Position numbers and translations under genes: made by a program. A stretch of DNA of 64,000 bases from Molossus alvarezi (taxonomy: Eukaryota; Chordata; Mammalia; Chiroptera; Molossidae): the NCBI GenBank assembly GCA_037176705.1, contig CM073887.1, positions 45,260,001 through 45,324,000 of the forward strand, given 5' to 3'. The notes below the pieces were generated by a model. It was not told where the DNA came from, did no database searches, and saw nothing but the letters and a program-made list of their open reading frames with translations. Below, one piece after another: positions 11,432 through 21,655 of the stretch (within the stretch, counting starts at the first letter, position 1; each line of letters begins with the position of its first letter).

Positions 11432-11666
11432 ATTTTTTTTTTTAATCCTCACCCAAGGACACTTTTGCATTTATCTTCAAACAGAGCAGGAAAAGGAGAG
11501 AGAAACATTGATGTGAGAGAGACACATTGACTGGTTACCACCCGCACAACCCCAACCGAAGCCAGGGACAAACAGCAACTGAGGTATATGCCTTAGCGGG
11601 AACCAAACTGGGGACTCTCTGGTCCTCAGGCCGTTGCTCTAACCAGTGAGCAAAACCATCCAGGGC
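11432..11666 (-). mobile_element. Ves SINE, long type
   Basis: Minus-strand copy with aatcctcacccaaggaca at its 3' end. It seems to be inserted in the tail of the older short-type Ves at 11667-11871: ttctttatagatt on the left resembles ttcttcattgatt on the right, a diverged target duplication. Confidence 0.92.
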
Positions 11667-11871
11667 TTCTTCATTGATTTTAGAGAGAGATGAAGGGAGA
11701 GGGAGAGAGAGATAGAAACATATATGAGAAAGAACATTGGTTGGCCGCCTCCTGCATGCCCTGCACTGGGGTTTTGGCCCACAACCTGGGCATGTGCCCT
11801 GACTGGGGATCAAATCGGTGACCTCTTGGTATATGGGTTGATGCTCAACCACTGAGCCACACTGGCCAGGT
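11667..11871 (-). mobile_element. Ves SINE, short type
   Basis: Minus-strand short type with ttgattttagagagag near its 3' end and tgagccacactggccagg at its head. Its A-rich tail appears displaced to 11400-11431 by the Ves inserted at 11432. Confidence 0.9.
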
Positions 11872-11884
11872 GGTAAAAATTTTT

Positions 11885-12430
11885 TTTGGAAATAATTTCA
11901 AACTTATAGAATAGTTATACTGAAAGAATAGTACAAAATAACTACTACATTCCCTTTGCCCAGAGAGACTCATTCAATTTATGCCTGTCATCTCAATAAC
12001 ATCCTTTTCAGCAAAAGGGATCCAAAGGGATCACACATTGCACCCAGTTGTCATGTCTTTCAAACCCGTTTTCAAACCAGAGATGTCCCTCAATTTTCCT
12101 TTCCTTTCATGGCCTTGACTTTTTTTTTTTTCCTTCCCAATACAAAAATACAGGCTATTTTGTAGGCTGTCCCTTAATTCGGGTTTGTCCCATACTTCCT
12201 CGTGATTAGACCCAGGTTCTCACTGTGCCATCCGTCAGACGGCACACATGTCGATGTACCTCATTACTTTGTTTTTAACTTTTACGATTTGATTAAAATG
12301 GCATCTGCCCATTTTCTCCATGGCAGAGTTACTGCCCACCCCCCACCCCTATTAGTAACATCGTTTGTGAGAAGTACATGGACAGGGTACTGGCAAGCCT
12401 TCCTTAATGTCAGCGTCCCCGGTGTAGCTG
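11885..12430. mobile_element. Old L1-type (L1M) fragment
   Basis: Several phrases match a common mammalian L1M-type sequence: atagaatagttatactgaaa, gatcacacattgcacccagt, tgtcatgtctttc, tgtcccttaattcgggtttg. Orientation and subfamily were not decided. Confidence 0.6.
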
Positions 12431-13439
12431 TACTGAGTCCTGCCCTTAGGAGGGTCCCAGGTTTGGTTTTACAATGAAGGCAGGCAGGCAGGAAGGCAGG
12501 AAAGACAGAAAGGACAAGCAGGCAGACAGACATTCCATTTTTGACTCAGTACATTTGAGTTGCCAGGACGCCTAAGAGTTAGAAAAGCGCAACTAGGGCT
12601 TGGGAGGAACATCTGGGCTGGAGATAAAGGCTGGGGTGTCACGGGCACAAAGGTGGTGACTGAAGTGGGGAGGGCAACTTCTCCAAGAAAATTAGAAAGC
12701 AAACAAGAAACGGAGGACCTAACCTTTGGGAAGACACAGAGAAGGGGAGCAGAAAAAGAGAGGAAGCCAAAGGACTCAAAGAAATGCATGACAGAGTGAG
12801 GGGAAGCCAACGGTGCAAGGTTACAGCCATGTCACTATTGCATAGAAGGTAAAGGAGATCCCTGGTTCTAATAACTTGCCGCCACGAAGAGATTATTAGT
12901 TCTTTTATGCATTCAACAAACATTGGTGGGTGGGGGTTAGGCCACAGGCTTGAGGATAGAAAAAGGGTGCTAGCACAAGGGCTCCCTGGGTGTACCCTCT
13001 ACGTAGGCACATAGGGTCCTGAGCTTAAAAGAGTCCTGGGCTTGGTTTCATGCTGTGAAATTCTTAATATCTGAGCAAGAGGTCCTGCATTTTCATATTG
13101 CACTGGACCCTGCACATCATGTATCTGGTCCTGGGTGATGGGGCAAATGTAAACTGTTCTTTCCTTGGGGAATATTTGTTGGTGACAGTGAGAGGCCAGT
13201 GTCCTGTCCTGGTGCAAAGTAGTTACAATGTAATTGAGCCTCAGACATGTGTGCTGGCAGAACGGCAGAGGGTGGTGGGAGGAGATCACCGAAACTGGTG
13301 GAGATTTACGGAAGAAGGGAAAGATGAGTTCAAGGCCTGTGGTGAGTCAGATTTAGCCTTGGACTGGAGGATAGTAGAGGCAGAAAGCCAGCCGAGGCAA
13401 AAGGGGGGTGGGGGTGGGGGGAAGCAGGCGGAAGGGGAA
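12431..13439. other. Mostly unique sequence with a purine-rich (GGCA/GGAA)n patch
   Basis: 12478-12535 is a low-complexity ggcaggaaggcagg stretch. 13010-13135 has repeat-like phrases (gcattttcatattgcactgg) that resemble an old interspersed repeat. No supported gene. Confidence 0.45.
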
Positions 13440-14230
13440 CAAGCGCCAACATAACACCTGGTGTGGTGCCTAGACCCGAGCGTGCCAGGACGATTGGAAG
13501 GGCTCCTGGAGAGCTCCTAGGACCAGGCTCCCGGGCGCACGCGGGGAGAGGCGACAGCCAGAGCGCGGGCACATGTCAACAACGCAATTCCAAGCCTCGG
13601 GCGGAGCACGACCATGGGACAAAAGAGCCGATCCAGCGAGCGGCGGGCCAAGCCGTGCATCAGCCGCGGGCGGGATCTGGGCCTCCTGGTCTCCGTTCCG
13701 TCCACTCCGCAGGGCAGGCGGCGGGGGAGAGGGCAACCTTCGCGATTCCCGCCCGCAGACTGTGCCGGGGGTGGTGCAGAAAGGCCTCCGTGGGCCCGGG
13801 CACGTCCGCGCCGCCCTCCCGGCCTTGTACGCCCGGAGGCCGATCTGGCGGGGAGGGGCCTCGCTCTCCCTCCTCCGCTCCTGCGATCCCGCTGGCCACA
13901 GCCAGGCCTTAGGCGCGGGGCCGGGTAGTGGACAGGGCCGAGCACGCCGGGTGGGGTGGCGGGGCGCTTGGCCTCCCGCTCCAAGGCAGGGCCAGGCGGG
14001 GCGGGGCGGGGCGGGGCGGGGTGGGGCAGGCGGCCCGCAAGGATAGGCCCCCGAGCCCCAACGCAGCCTTTCCAGTAATCCGCTGCGCTGCAAAGGGGCG
14101 TCCGGGGCGCAGCAGCTGGGAGGACGGGCGAGTCAGAACTGCCTCCTCTGTCCTCGCGGAGGGGGGGAAGGCAGGCTCAGAAACCAGTCTCAGCCAGACA
14201 CCGCCCTCCCGTTCGCCTTGGCCTCTCAAA
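13440..14230. promoter_or_regulatory. CpG island A
   Basis: The segment is GC-rich and dense in CpG, unlike its AT-rich flanks. It contains a run of GGGGC units at 13996-14029 that can bind Sp-type factors and form a G-quadruplex on the plus strand. Overlapping long frames occur on both strands, as expected from base composition alone, with no recognisable domain. It could be a promoter or an orphan island; no direction can be assigned. Confidence 0.75.
13996..14029 (+). repeat. (GGGGC)n GC-box / G-quadruplex tract
   Basis: About six tandem GGGGC-type pentamers, the later ones altered to GGGGT. Each GGGGCGGGG is a classic Sp1 site. At least four consecutive G4 runs with one-base loops satisfy a quadruplex pattern. 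Confidence 0.85.
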
Positions 14231-14625
14231 TCTTCAGCAACCCCGAGCTCTTCTACGTGCCTGAAGGCCCTGTGTAGCCTTCAAAACTTTCAAGAGGGTG
14301 GCCTGGAGGAAATGAACCAGATTCAAAGCTTTGAGAAGGAAACTGAGGACAGTTGGAGGTCAGTGTCAACCTCCGCCTGCCACCATATAATCAAAGTAAT
14401 AGGTGCGTACTGCATAAACTGTGGCAAATACAGAAAAGTATAAATCTTTAGACAAAAAAAGCACCCATAATTCCACTACCCCCAAGCAAACACTTTGCAT
14501 ATTGCATTATTTCTATTGCTATGTATATTTTTCTTTACATATGTGATAATTCTGTGCACATTATTCAGTATCTTGCTTTTTGTGCTTAATGTCTTATAAA
14601 TATTTCCCATTTCCTTGATCATAAT

Positions 14626-14870
14626 TTTTTTTTATTCCTCACCCAAGGATACTTTTCTATTTATCATCAGACAGAGTGGGAGGGAGGGAGGCAGAGACAG
14701 AGACAGAGAGAAACTTGATGTCATAGAGCCACATCTACTGGCTGCCTCCTGCACTACTAGACCAGGGCTGGGACAAACAGCAACCAAGATACATGCCCTT
14801 GACTGGAATTGAACTCGCAACTCAGTGGTTCGCAGGTGATGCTCTAACCGTTGAGCCAAATCAGCCAGGA
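14626..14870 (-). mobile_element. Ves SINE, long type
   Basis: Minus-strand copy with diverged 3' hairpin (attcctcacccaaggatac). ATCATAAT (14618-14625) on the left pairs with ATCATAAAT (14872-14880) on the right. Confidence 0.92.
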
Positions 14871-14886
14871 CATCATAAATATTTTT

Positions 14887-15086
14887 TTCAATTAATTTTA
14901 GAAAGAGGAAGGGAGGGAGAGAGAGATAGAAACATCGATGACAGAGAACATCAATTGGCTGCCTCCTTCATACCCCACACTGGGGATCAGGCCCACAACC
15001 TGGGCATGTGCCCTGACTGGGAATCGAACCGGTGACCTCTTGGTGCATGGGTCGATGCTCAAGTACGGAGCCACACTGGCTGGGCG
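14887..15086 (-). mobile_element. Ves SINE, short type
   Basis: Minus-strand short copy. 16-bp perfect target duplication CATCATAAATATTTTT at 14871-14886 and 15087-15102, the same site used by the Ves beside it. Confidence 0.94.
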
Positions 15087-15158
15087 CATCATAAATATTT
15101 TTAATGGTTCTATACTAACATTGCATAGCTGGACCAAAATGTAACCATTTGCATTTTT

Positions 15159-15402
15159 TTTTTTTTATCCTCACCCGAGGACATTTTTCCATTTTTTGTA
15201 CAGATAGAGTGGGAGGGAGAGAGAGGAAGAGAGAGAGGGAAACATCGATGTGAAAGGGACACATCGAGCGGCTGCCACCCGCACGACCAGCCAGGGACGG
15301 GGACAAACTGCAACCGAGGTACATACCCTTAGCGGGAACCGGACGCGGGTCTCTCCGGACCACAGGCGGACGCTCCAACCACTGAGCCAAACCGGCCAGG
15401 GC
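15159..15402 (-). mobile_element. Ves SINE, long type
   Basis: Minus-strand, well preserved, with hairpin atcctcacccgaggacat. 14-bp perfect duplication CCATTTGCATTTTT at 15145-15158 and 15403-15416. Confidence 0.96.
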
Positions 15403-15545
15403 CCATTTGCATTTTTAAAGGTCCAAAAGGATACAAATATTTTTAAAGTTCTTGATTATTTACATTCAATTGTTCTTCAGAAGCTCTCTACTAATTTATA
15501 TTTTCAGTCACACTGAATGAATTGCCAGTCTTATTATACCTATGA

Positions 15546-15757
15546 ATGTTGATCAGAGACTGACACCCGGCCTTGAATAGGTAACCCCATCTTTCCTTCC
15601 AGGCACGCAACATCTTCTTAGCCTTCCTGCTTTCACTAAAAATGTTAAGAAAGATTCAGAGCCTTTTAGATGTGAGAGTTCAGACTACTGGGGACGTTGG
15701 CCAATTCTCATTTCTCAGTTTCTCCATCACTTTCTATTCCTATAAAGCTTAAATACA
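15546..15757. other. Unique sequence
   Basis: Nothing recognised. Confidence 0.5.
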
Positions 15758-15938
15758 GCCTGGCGGGTGTGGCTCAGTGGTTGAGTGTCGACCCATGCAC
15801 CAAGAGGTCGTTGGTTTGATTCCTAGTCAGGGCACATGCCCAGGTTTTGGGCCTGATCCCCATTGTGGGGCCTGCAGGAGGCGGCCAATCGATGTTCTCT
15901 CTCATCCATGTTTCTATCTCTCCCTTCTTGTAAGAATA
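15758..15938 (+). mobile_element. Ves SINE, short type
   Basis: Plus-strand copy with head cctggcgggtgtggctcagt and B box ggtttgattcc; the tail is short (gtaagaataaataa). Confidence 0.92.
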
Positions 15939-15956
15939 AATAATATCAGTCACTCT

Positions 15957-16173
15957 TGCTCAGTTAGGTTCAGCAGTTAGAGTGTCAACTCACGGACCAA
16001 TGAGTCACAGGTTGGAGTCCAGTCAAGGGCACGTCCCCGGCCCTGGTTGGGGTCGTGTGGGAGGTGGCCACTCAATGTGCCCCTTTCACGTCAATGTTTC
16101 TCTCTCTCTCTCTCTCTCCCTCCCACTCTATCTGAACAAAAATGGAAAAATGTCCTCACGTGAGGATAAAATA
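15957..16173 (+). mobile_element. Ves SINE, long type
   Basis: Plus-strand copy with hairpin tgtcctcacgtgaggata. Flanks share AATAAATAATA and GTCACTCT (15935-15956 and 16174-16192) apart from a 3-base indel. It lies at the tail of the preceding Ves. Confidence 0.92.
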
Positions 16174-16189
16174 AATAAATAATAGTCAC

Positions 16190-16345
16190 TCTGTTGAGCA
16201 CTTGCTTGCATGCTCTGAGTATTAGGTCATAACTACCCTTTGAAGAAGGTACTATTATGGCCCTCACTTTACAGATGAGGAAATTGAAGCCCAGAGTAGT
16301 CTGATTCCTTGATACTCTGCAACTAGTAGCACAGTGGCTTTCTTT
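16190..16345 (-). mobile_element. MIR SINE, minus strand
   Basis: Landmarks: ggtactattatggccctcac, tttacagatgaggaaattga, then cagagtagtctgattccttg. Reverse orientation. Confidence 0.75.
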
Positions 16346-16396
16346 CTCTCTGCCCCTTTGCAACTGTGGAGAGAGAGGATCTGATCTACACTTTTT

Positions 16397-16445
16397 CATA
16401 TCTATCTATCTATCTATCTATATCTATCTATATCTATCTATATAT
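16397..16445. repeat. (TATC)n microsatellite
   Basis: Runs of tatctatctatc interrupted by TA steps. It directly abuts the tail of an old Ves and may have grown from that tail. Confidence 0.9.
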
Positions 16446-16446
16446 T

Positions 16447-16479
16447 TGAATCCTCACCCCAGGATATGTTTTTACTGAT

Positions 16480-16521
<42 letters not shown>

Positions 16522-16677
16522 AAACAACAACTTGAGAGAAAAACATTGATTGGTGGCCTGTACACACCCCGACTGGGGCTTGAACCTGCAACTTAGGTAT
16601 GTGCCCTGACAGGAAATTGAACCCACAACTTTTTTGGGTGTACAGGATGATACTCCAACCGAGTCACCTGGTCAAGG
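16447..16677 (-). mobile_element. Ves SINE, diverged
   Basis: Minus-strand copy with aatcctcaccccaggatat, an expanded (ag)n tract (16482-16520) and a degraded head ending cacctggtcaagg. Older than most of the other copies. Confidence 0.82.
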
Positions 16678-16926
16678 CACTTTTTTAAATCTTTGAAACC
16701 CTTGTGTATGGTGTCAACACAATCATAGCATAGTACTGATGGGATGAAAACACGGCAGCAGCAACCACTTTTTATTTGTTTACTTCTGTTTGGCTGAAAG
16801 TTTCTTATCATGTGGTTTCACCATAATCTATCCATTAAGCTGGCCTGCTTCCCTGGGTCCATAAAATCACCTCACTCTGCAGCTGCACCTGGGGCCTCCT
16901 CTTTTGCCCTTATCTGAAGTGAGTTG
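16678..16926. other. Unique sequence
   Basis: Nothing recognised. Confidence 0.5.
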
Positions 16927-17431
16927 CAGTACTGCCCCCTTACCTGCTAGGGGGAATGTTCCTGGACCCCCCCAGTGGATGCCTGAAACCGTGAATGGCA
17001 CCAAATTATATATACTATTTTTCCCCCTTATACACACCTAAAGTTTAACTTATAAATTAGGTACAGTAAGAGATTATCAACAACAATAATAAAATAAAAC
17101 AGTTATGAATGGCTTTGGGGTCATTATTAAATAAAATAAGGATTACTGAAACACAAGCTCTGGGATACTTCACAGTCAATCTGGTAACTAAGACAGCTAC
17201 TAAGTTTCTTTCAGGCAGGTAGCATATACATGGTAGATAACACGAAGGGGTGATTCATGTCCTGGGTGGGATGGAGCAGGACTGCGAGATTTCATCACGC
17301 TATTCAGAACAATGCGCAATTTAAAACTTATGAATTATTTCCGAAATTTTCCATTTAATATTTACAGACGTGATCAGGTGTGGGTAACTGAAACCACATG
17401 AAGCGAAGCCTCAGATAAGGGAGGATTACTG
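16927..17431. mobile_element. Tigger-like DNA transposon remnant
   Basis: 505 bp bounded by inverted ends CAGTACTGCCCCCTTACC and, on the right, the reverse of CAGTAATCCTCCCTTATC. The interior has Tigger-type phrases: tggatgcctgaaaccgtgaa, taaattaggtacagtaagag, gtaactgaaaccacatgaag. No transposase frame. The TA target sites are no longer intact. Confidence 0.82.
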
Positions 17432-18050
17432 GATATTCATGTGTTTATCTTGTGTCTCCCATTTGGGCCCCTGGCCTTGTGATGTTTTTGAAGAACACTT
17501 CATGTTTCCCAGAGTTGCTTGTTGTTTAATTCTTCTTTCGGGTTTCCTTAAGACTATTATCCATCCTCTTAGTATCACTAAGTGACAAAATGATGGAATT
17601 TTCAAGCTATAAAGAACTTATCCATTGTGTAGTCATCGTTTTGCAGGGGAGGTACTCTGGACATTGTGCTAGTTGAGTCACCAAGGCTAGGATGCAGGTA
17701 TCCAGAGCTCTTTCCCAAAGCATCTGGTCACTGGCTGTCTCCGGGGCTGCAGGCTCTCCTGAGCTAACATCACGGAGAAGGGCAGGTAGCCCACCAATGC
17801 CTGAGACTGAGCAGCAGCCTCTGTCTCTTCACTGCTCAGGGTGGTTGCTTAGCCAATCCTGAATTGTTGAACAACGTGGATTTTGCCTCTGTTAACTCTG
17901 AAAAAATATCCTGATAAATTGTCTTTTTTTGTATTCGTCTGCTCTGGCTAGCATCTGACCTTTAATAATATGACAGGGAGACAAGCAGGTACAAAGGAGG
18001 ACCTTTCAAAACTCCTGCTATATTCAGCAGAAGAAACAAGCTTCCCACCT
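17432..18050. other. Unique sequence
   Basis: No gene seen. 17635-17720 may be a very degraded MIR (ggctaggatgcaggtatcca). Confidence 0.45.
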
Positions 18051-18065
18051 CCTGGCCCAAATCTT

Positions 18066-18321
18066 TTTTTTTTTTTTTTTTTTAATCCTCACCCGAGGAC
18101 ATTTTTCCATTTTTTGTTCAGGTAGAGTGGGAGGGAGAGAAAGGAACAGAGAGAGAGAGAAACATCGATGTGAAAGGAACACATCGAGTGGCTGCCACCC
18201 GCACAACCGACCAGGGCCGGGGACAAACTGCAACCAAGGTACGTGCCCTTAGCGGGAACCGAACCCGGGTCTCTCAGGACCGCAGGCCGACGCTCTAACC
18301 GCTGAGCCAAACCGGCCAGGG
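18066..18321 (-). mobile_element. Ves SINE, long type
   Basis: Well-preserved minus-strand copy. 15-bp perfect duplication CCTGGCCCAAATCTT at 18051-18065 and 18322-18336. Confidence 0.96.
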
Positions 18322-18489
18322 CCTGGCCCAAATCTTAAAGGTTCCCTAGAGCTGGCGAGAGCTTTCTTTTATTTTGTTTTTCAAATGATTTAAAATTTAC
18401 TTTAAAACATTACCACAAACACACACCATATTCACGCCTTTACAACTCATTGTCAGGATTTTTTTTTTACATAGTGTTGTTTGCATTTT

Positions 18490-18595
18490 ATATATATATA
18501 CACATATATATAAATGTATATATACATATATTTATACACAATATATATACATATATATATACATATATATACAAAAATATATATATTTATCTTTA
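18490..18595. repeat. (TA)n/(TACATA)n low-complexity tract
   Basis: Alternating TA with CA and AAA interruptions. It sits at the 3' (left) end of the half-L1, where the poly-A tail would be, and may derive from it. Confidence 0.85.
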
Positions 18596-18910
18596 TTGTT
18601 GAATGTATTACAGATGTTCCTCATTTTTCCCCCATTGACCTCCCTCCTGCCTTTTCCCACACTGTTGTCTGTGCCCAGTGGTTATGCATATAAGTTCTTT
18701 GGTTTATTTCTTCCCACCCCCCCAACCCCCTTCTCTTTGAAGTTTGTCAGTCTAGGAACCAATTTGTTCTTCTTAATCCCTTCACCTTTTTCACCCATTC
18801 CCCCAACCCCCTCCCATCTGGCAACCAACAAAATGTCCTCTATATCTATGAGAATGTTTCTGTTCTGCTGTTCATTTTGTTTGTAGATTCCATTGTCGAT
18901 AGATATGTAT

Positions 18911-19807
18911 TCATTGCCATTTTGTTTGTTCATATATTTTATCTTTTTCTTCAAAAAGACCCTTCAACATTTCATATAATAACAGTTTGGAGGTGATGAA
19001 CTCCTTTAACTTTTTCTTGTCTGGGAAAGTCTTTATATGGCCATCGATTCTAAATGACAGCTTTGCAGGATAGAGTAATCTTGGTTGTAGGTTCTTGCTT
19101 CTCATCACTCTGAATATTTCTTGCCACTCCCTTCTGGCCTGCAAAGTTTCTTTTGAGAAATCAGCTGACAGCCTTATGGGAACTCCCTTGTAGGTAATTA
19201 TCTGCTTTGCTCTTGCTGCTTTTAAGATTCTCTCTTTGTCTTGAACCTTTTGCGTTTTGATGATGATGTGTCTTGGTGTGGGCCTCTTGGAGTTCATCTT
19301 GTTTGGGACTCTCTGTGCTTCCTGGACTTGTATGTCTGTTTCCTTCACCAAGTTAGGGAAGTTTCTGCCATTATCGTTTCAAGTAAGTTTTCGATTTCTT
19401 GTTCTCTCTCTTCTCCTTCTGGCACCCCCAAGATGCGGATGTTGGCATACTTGAAGTTGTCCCAGAGACTCCTTACACTGTCCTCATTTTTTTGGATTCT
19501 TTTTTCTTTTTGCTATTCTGATTGGGTGTTTTTTGCTTCCTTATATTCCAAATCGATGGTTTGCTTCTTGGCTTTACCTACTCTACTATTAAATCTGTAA
19601 ATTAGTCTTTATTTCAATTAGTGACTCCTTCATTTCTGACTGTGCATCCTTCATTTCTGACTGGTCCTTTTTTATGCTCTTGAGGCCCTCACTAAGTTCG
19701 CTGAGGTTCTCACTAAGTTCACTGAACATCTTTATAAGCAGTATTTTTTTTTTTTTATCCTCACTCGAGGACATTTTTTTTTTCCATTTTTTGTTCAGAT
19801 AGAGTAG

Positions 19808-19849
<42 letters not shown>

Positions 19850-20125
19850 TCGACGTGAAAGGGACACATCGAGTGGCTGCCACCCGCACGACCCAACCAG
19901 GATCGGGGACAAACTGCAACCGAGGCATGCGCCCTTAGCGGGAACCAAACCTGGGTCTCTCTGCACCGCAGGCCGACGTTCCAACCACTGAGCCAAACCA
20001 GCCAGGGCTATAAGCAGTATTTTGAACTCAGCATCTGTTAAATTGCTTATCTCCATTTTGCTTAGTTCTTTTCCTAGAGATTTTTTCTGTATTTTCATAT
20101 GGGACATGTGTCTTTGTCTCCTCAT
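18911..20125 (-). pseudogene. L1 ORF1-like RNA-binding protein gene, broken
   Basis: L1 ORF1p is a trimeric RNA-binding chaperone that packages L1 RNA. Reading from 20125 on the minus strand: a start methionine, a basic N-terminus (MRRQRHMSHMKIQKKS), and a heptad-like Leu/Glu/Lys region after the Ves (FSELSENLSELSEGLKSI) fitting the coiled coil. Next comes the RRM-type phrase [14 protein letters not shown] near 19440, then the C-terminal domain (ERILKAARAKQIITYKG, FSKETLQARREWQEI) at 19351-18911. It is disabled by the Ves insertion (19748-20008), stops near 19589 and 19510, and a frameshift near 19351. Length without the SINE is close to usual for ORF1. Confidence 0.82.
19748..20008 (-). mobile_element. 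Ves SINE, long type, inside half-L1 ORF1
   Basis: Minus-strand copy with an expanded (ag)n tract (19812-19846). 15-bp perfect duplication TATAAGCAGTATTTT at 19733-19747 and 20009-20023. It interrupts the ORF1 reading frame, so it is younger than the half-L1. Confidence 0.96.
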
Positions 20126-20129
20126 TTTG

Positions 20130-20980
20130 GCTGCCCCCTGTGTTTGTTTCTGTGTATTACTTAACGGGAGGTATGGGGCTCGCTGAGACCAGATGCTGCT
20201 TGTTTGAAAGAATTTAGGAAAACCTGAAGCAAGATCCAAGACAGGCCAGTCCTATTGTTAAGCAACTGGTAACGGCTTGGGTGGGCCTGAAAGTTGGGCG
20301 GGGCGGGGCCTCAAGGAATCACCAGGGTGGGGCTACCAGTGTGAGCCAGGTTGCTGGAGTCCCAGATATGGTGACTGTTTGCCGCCCCAGGGAAGGGCTC
20401 ACTAAAGGAACAGAGGCCTCTGACAGCTCGTTTGTCCCGGAGAAAGCCCCATCTCCAGCCCTCGCTCCAATGTCAAACAGCTCAGTTCTTCCCTGTGTGT
20501 CTCTGGTGCTCCTCGAACTGCCTCCCCTCCGAGCTTAGAGGGAGAGAGTCCGGTAAGTTCGAACGCGGGCCCTTTAAGGAGCTGCCTGGGGCTCCAGGCG
20601 CCTCAGCCTCCCTGAGCCTCAGTTCCTGCTGGTTTTTCCAGCCAGAAGTTATGGGGATTCTCTTCCTGGCACTGGAACCCTGAGAGGGGTGCCTGATGTG
20701 GGACGGCAACCCCTCAGTCCTCAGGGAGGACCTTCCCAGCCAAGGTGTCCCTCCTGATTTTTATCCGCCACACGTGGTTGTGGGACCAGCCCGTCCGCCT
20801 CTGCCCCTCCTACCAGTCTGGATGTGGCTGCTGCTTTAATTCCGTAGTTGTAGGACTTCCATTCAGCTTGATTTCAGGAGGTTTTGAATGATGGTTGTTC
20901 TGTAGTTTAGTTGTAACTTTGATGTGGTTGTGGGAGGACACGATACCGCGTTTACCTACGCCGCCATCTTGACCGGAAGT
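20130..20980 (-). promoter_or_regulatory. Half-L1 5'UTR / internal promoter
   Basis: Moderately GC- and CpG-rich. At the 5' end the plus strand reads CCGCCATCTTG (20961-20971), the reverse of CAAGATGGCGG, the YY1 site that positions transcription start in L1 promoters. This indicates the 5' end is complete rather than truncated. Confidence 0.75.
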
Positions 20981-21049
20981 TCTGTTTGTGTTATATTTTA
21001 TGAAATTTTTATATTGTTTTGATCCTGCAATTTGCTTCCCTCCCTTTTA

Positions 21050-21306
21050 TTTATTTAATTTTTTTTTTTTTATCCTCACCTGAGGACATTCTTCCATTTT
21101 TGTTCAGATAGAGTGGGAGGGAGAGAGAGAGAGAGAGAGAGAGAAACATTGACATGAAAGGGACACATCGAGTGGCTGCCACCCGCACGACCAACCAGGG
21201 CCGGGGACAAACTGCAACCGAGGCACATGCCTCCAGCGGGAACCGAACCTGGGTCTCTCTGGACTGCAGGCCGACGCTCTAACCGCTGAGCCAAACAGGC
21301 CAGGCT
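21050..21306 (-). mobile_element. Ves SINE, long type
   Basis: 16-bp perfect duplication GCTTCCCTCCCTTTTA at 21034-21049 and 21307-21322. It faces a plus-strand Ves 32 bp away, forming an inverted pair. Confidence 0.96.
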
Positions 21307-21338
21307 GCTTCCCTCCCTTTTAAAAAAAAAGTATTTTA

Positions 21339-21643
21339 GCCCTGGCCGGTTTGGCTCAGCAGTTAGAGCATCAGCCCGTGGACCAGAGAGCCCCAGGTTC
21401 GGTTCCCGCTAAGGCAGTGGTTCTCAACCTGTGGGTTGTGACCCTTTGGGGGTCAAATGACCCTTTCACAGGGATCGCCTATGACATAACAGTAGCAAAA
21501 TTACAGTTATAAAGTAGCCCCAGTTGGGATTGTGTGGGTGGCAGCCACTCGATGTGTCTCTTTCACATCGATGTTTTTCTCTCTCTCCCTCTCCTGCTCT
21601 ATCTGAAGATGAATACAAAAATGTCCTCGGGTGAAGATAAAAG
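21339..21643 (+). mobile_element. Ves SINE, long type, carrying a hAT fragment
   Basis: Head 21339-21414, foreign hAT piece 21415-21516, then Ves body and tail (hairpin tgtcctcgggtgaagata). Outer duplication AAAAAAGTATTT at 21325-21336 and 21644-21655. Ves bases between ctaagg and ccccagttgg are missing. Confidence 0.92.
21415..21516. mobile_element. hAT transposon end fragment (SPIN-like), nested in a Ves
   Basis: Starts with the hAT terminus CAGTGGTTCTCAACCTGTGG and continues gggttgtgaccctttggggg and gaccctttcacaggg. These features match the hAT group known in tetrapods that includes the horizontally spread SPIN elements. Only one end is present; the piece stops at aaagta where Ves sequence resumes. 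Confidence 0.75.
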
Positions 21644-21655
21644 AAAAAAGTATTT

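Larger units (their letters stand above)
14400..15545. mobile_element. Old interspersed repeat of L1M type, split by three Ves
   Basis: The remaining pieces (14400-14617, 15103-15144, 15417-15545) contain phrases such as taattccactacccccaagc and tctatactaacattgcatag, typical of an old AT-rich mammalian repeat. Family and strand not resolved. Confidence 0.4.
18590..20980 (-). mobile_element. Half-L1 (HAL1-type) retrotransposon: 5'UTR, ORF1, 3'UTR, no ORF2
   Basis: On the minus strand the element starts near 20980 with a GC-rich 5'UTR and carries an L1 ORF1-like frame from 20125 to 18911. It then passes within a few bases into an L1 3'UTR (18905 to about 18590). ORF2 would lie between them and is absent. 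The 3'UTR resembles that of the ordinary L1 at 36815-37080 (shared attacagatg, tcattttt, ttgttgtct, gcata, ttgtcagtct). A Ves at 19748-20008 splits ORF1. Lack of ORF2 with a continuous ORF1-3'UTR is the structure of half-L1 families described in mammals. The alternative is a single internal deletion in one L1 copy. Confidence 0.8.

Noticed and set aside
13470..14093. 207-residue minus-strand open frame in CpG island A
   Set aside because: Same reason: Pro/Arg/Ala-rich, no domain, shadowed by other frames.
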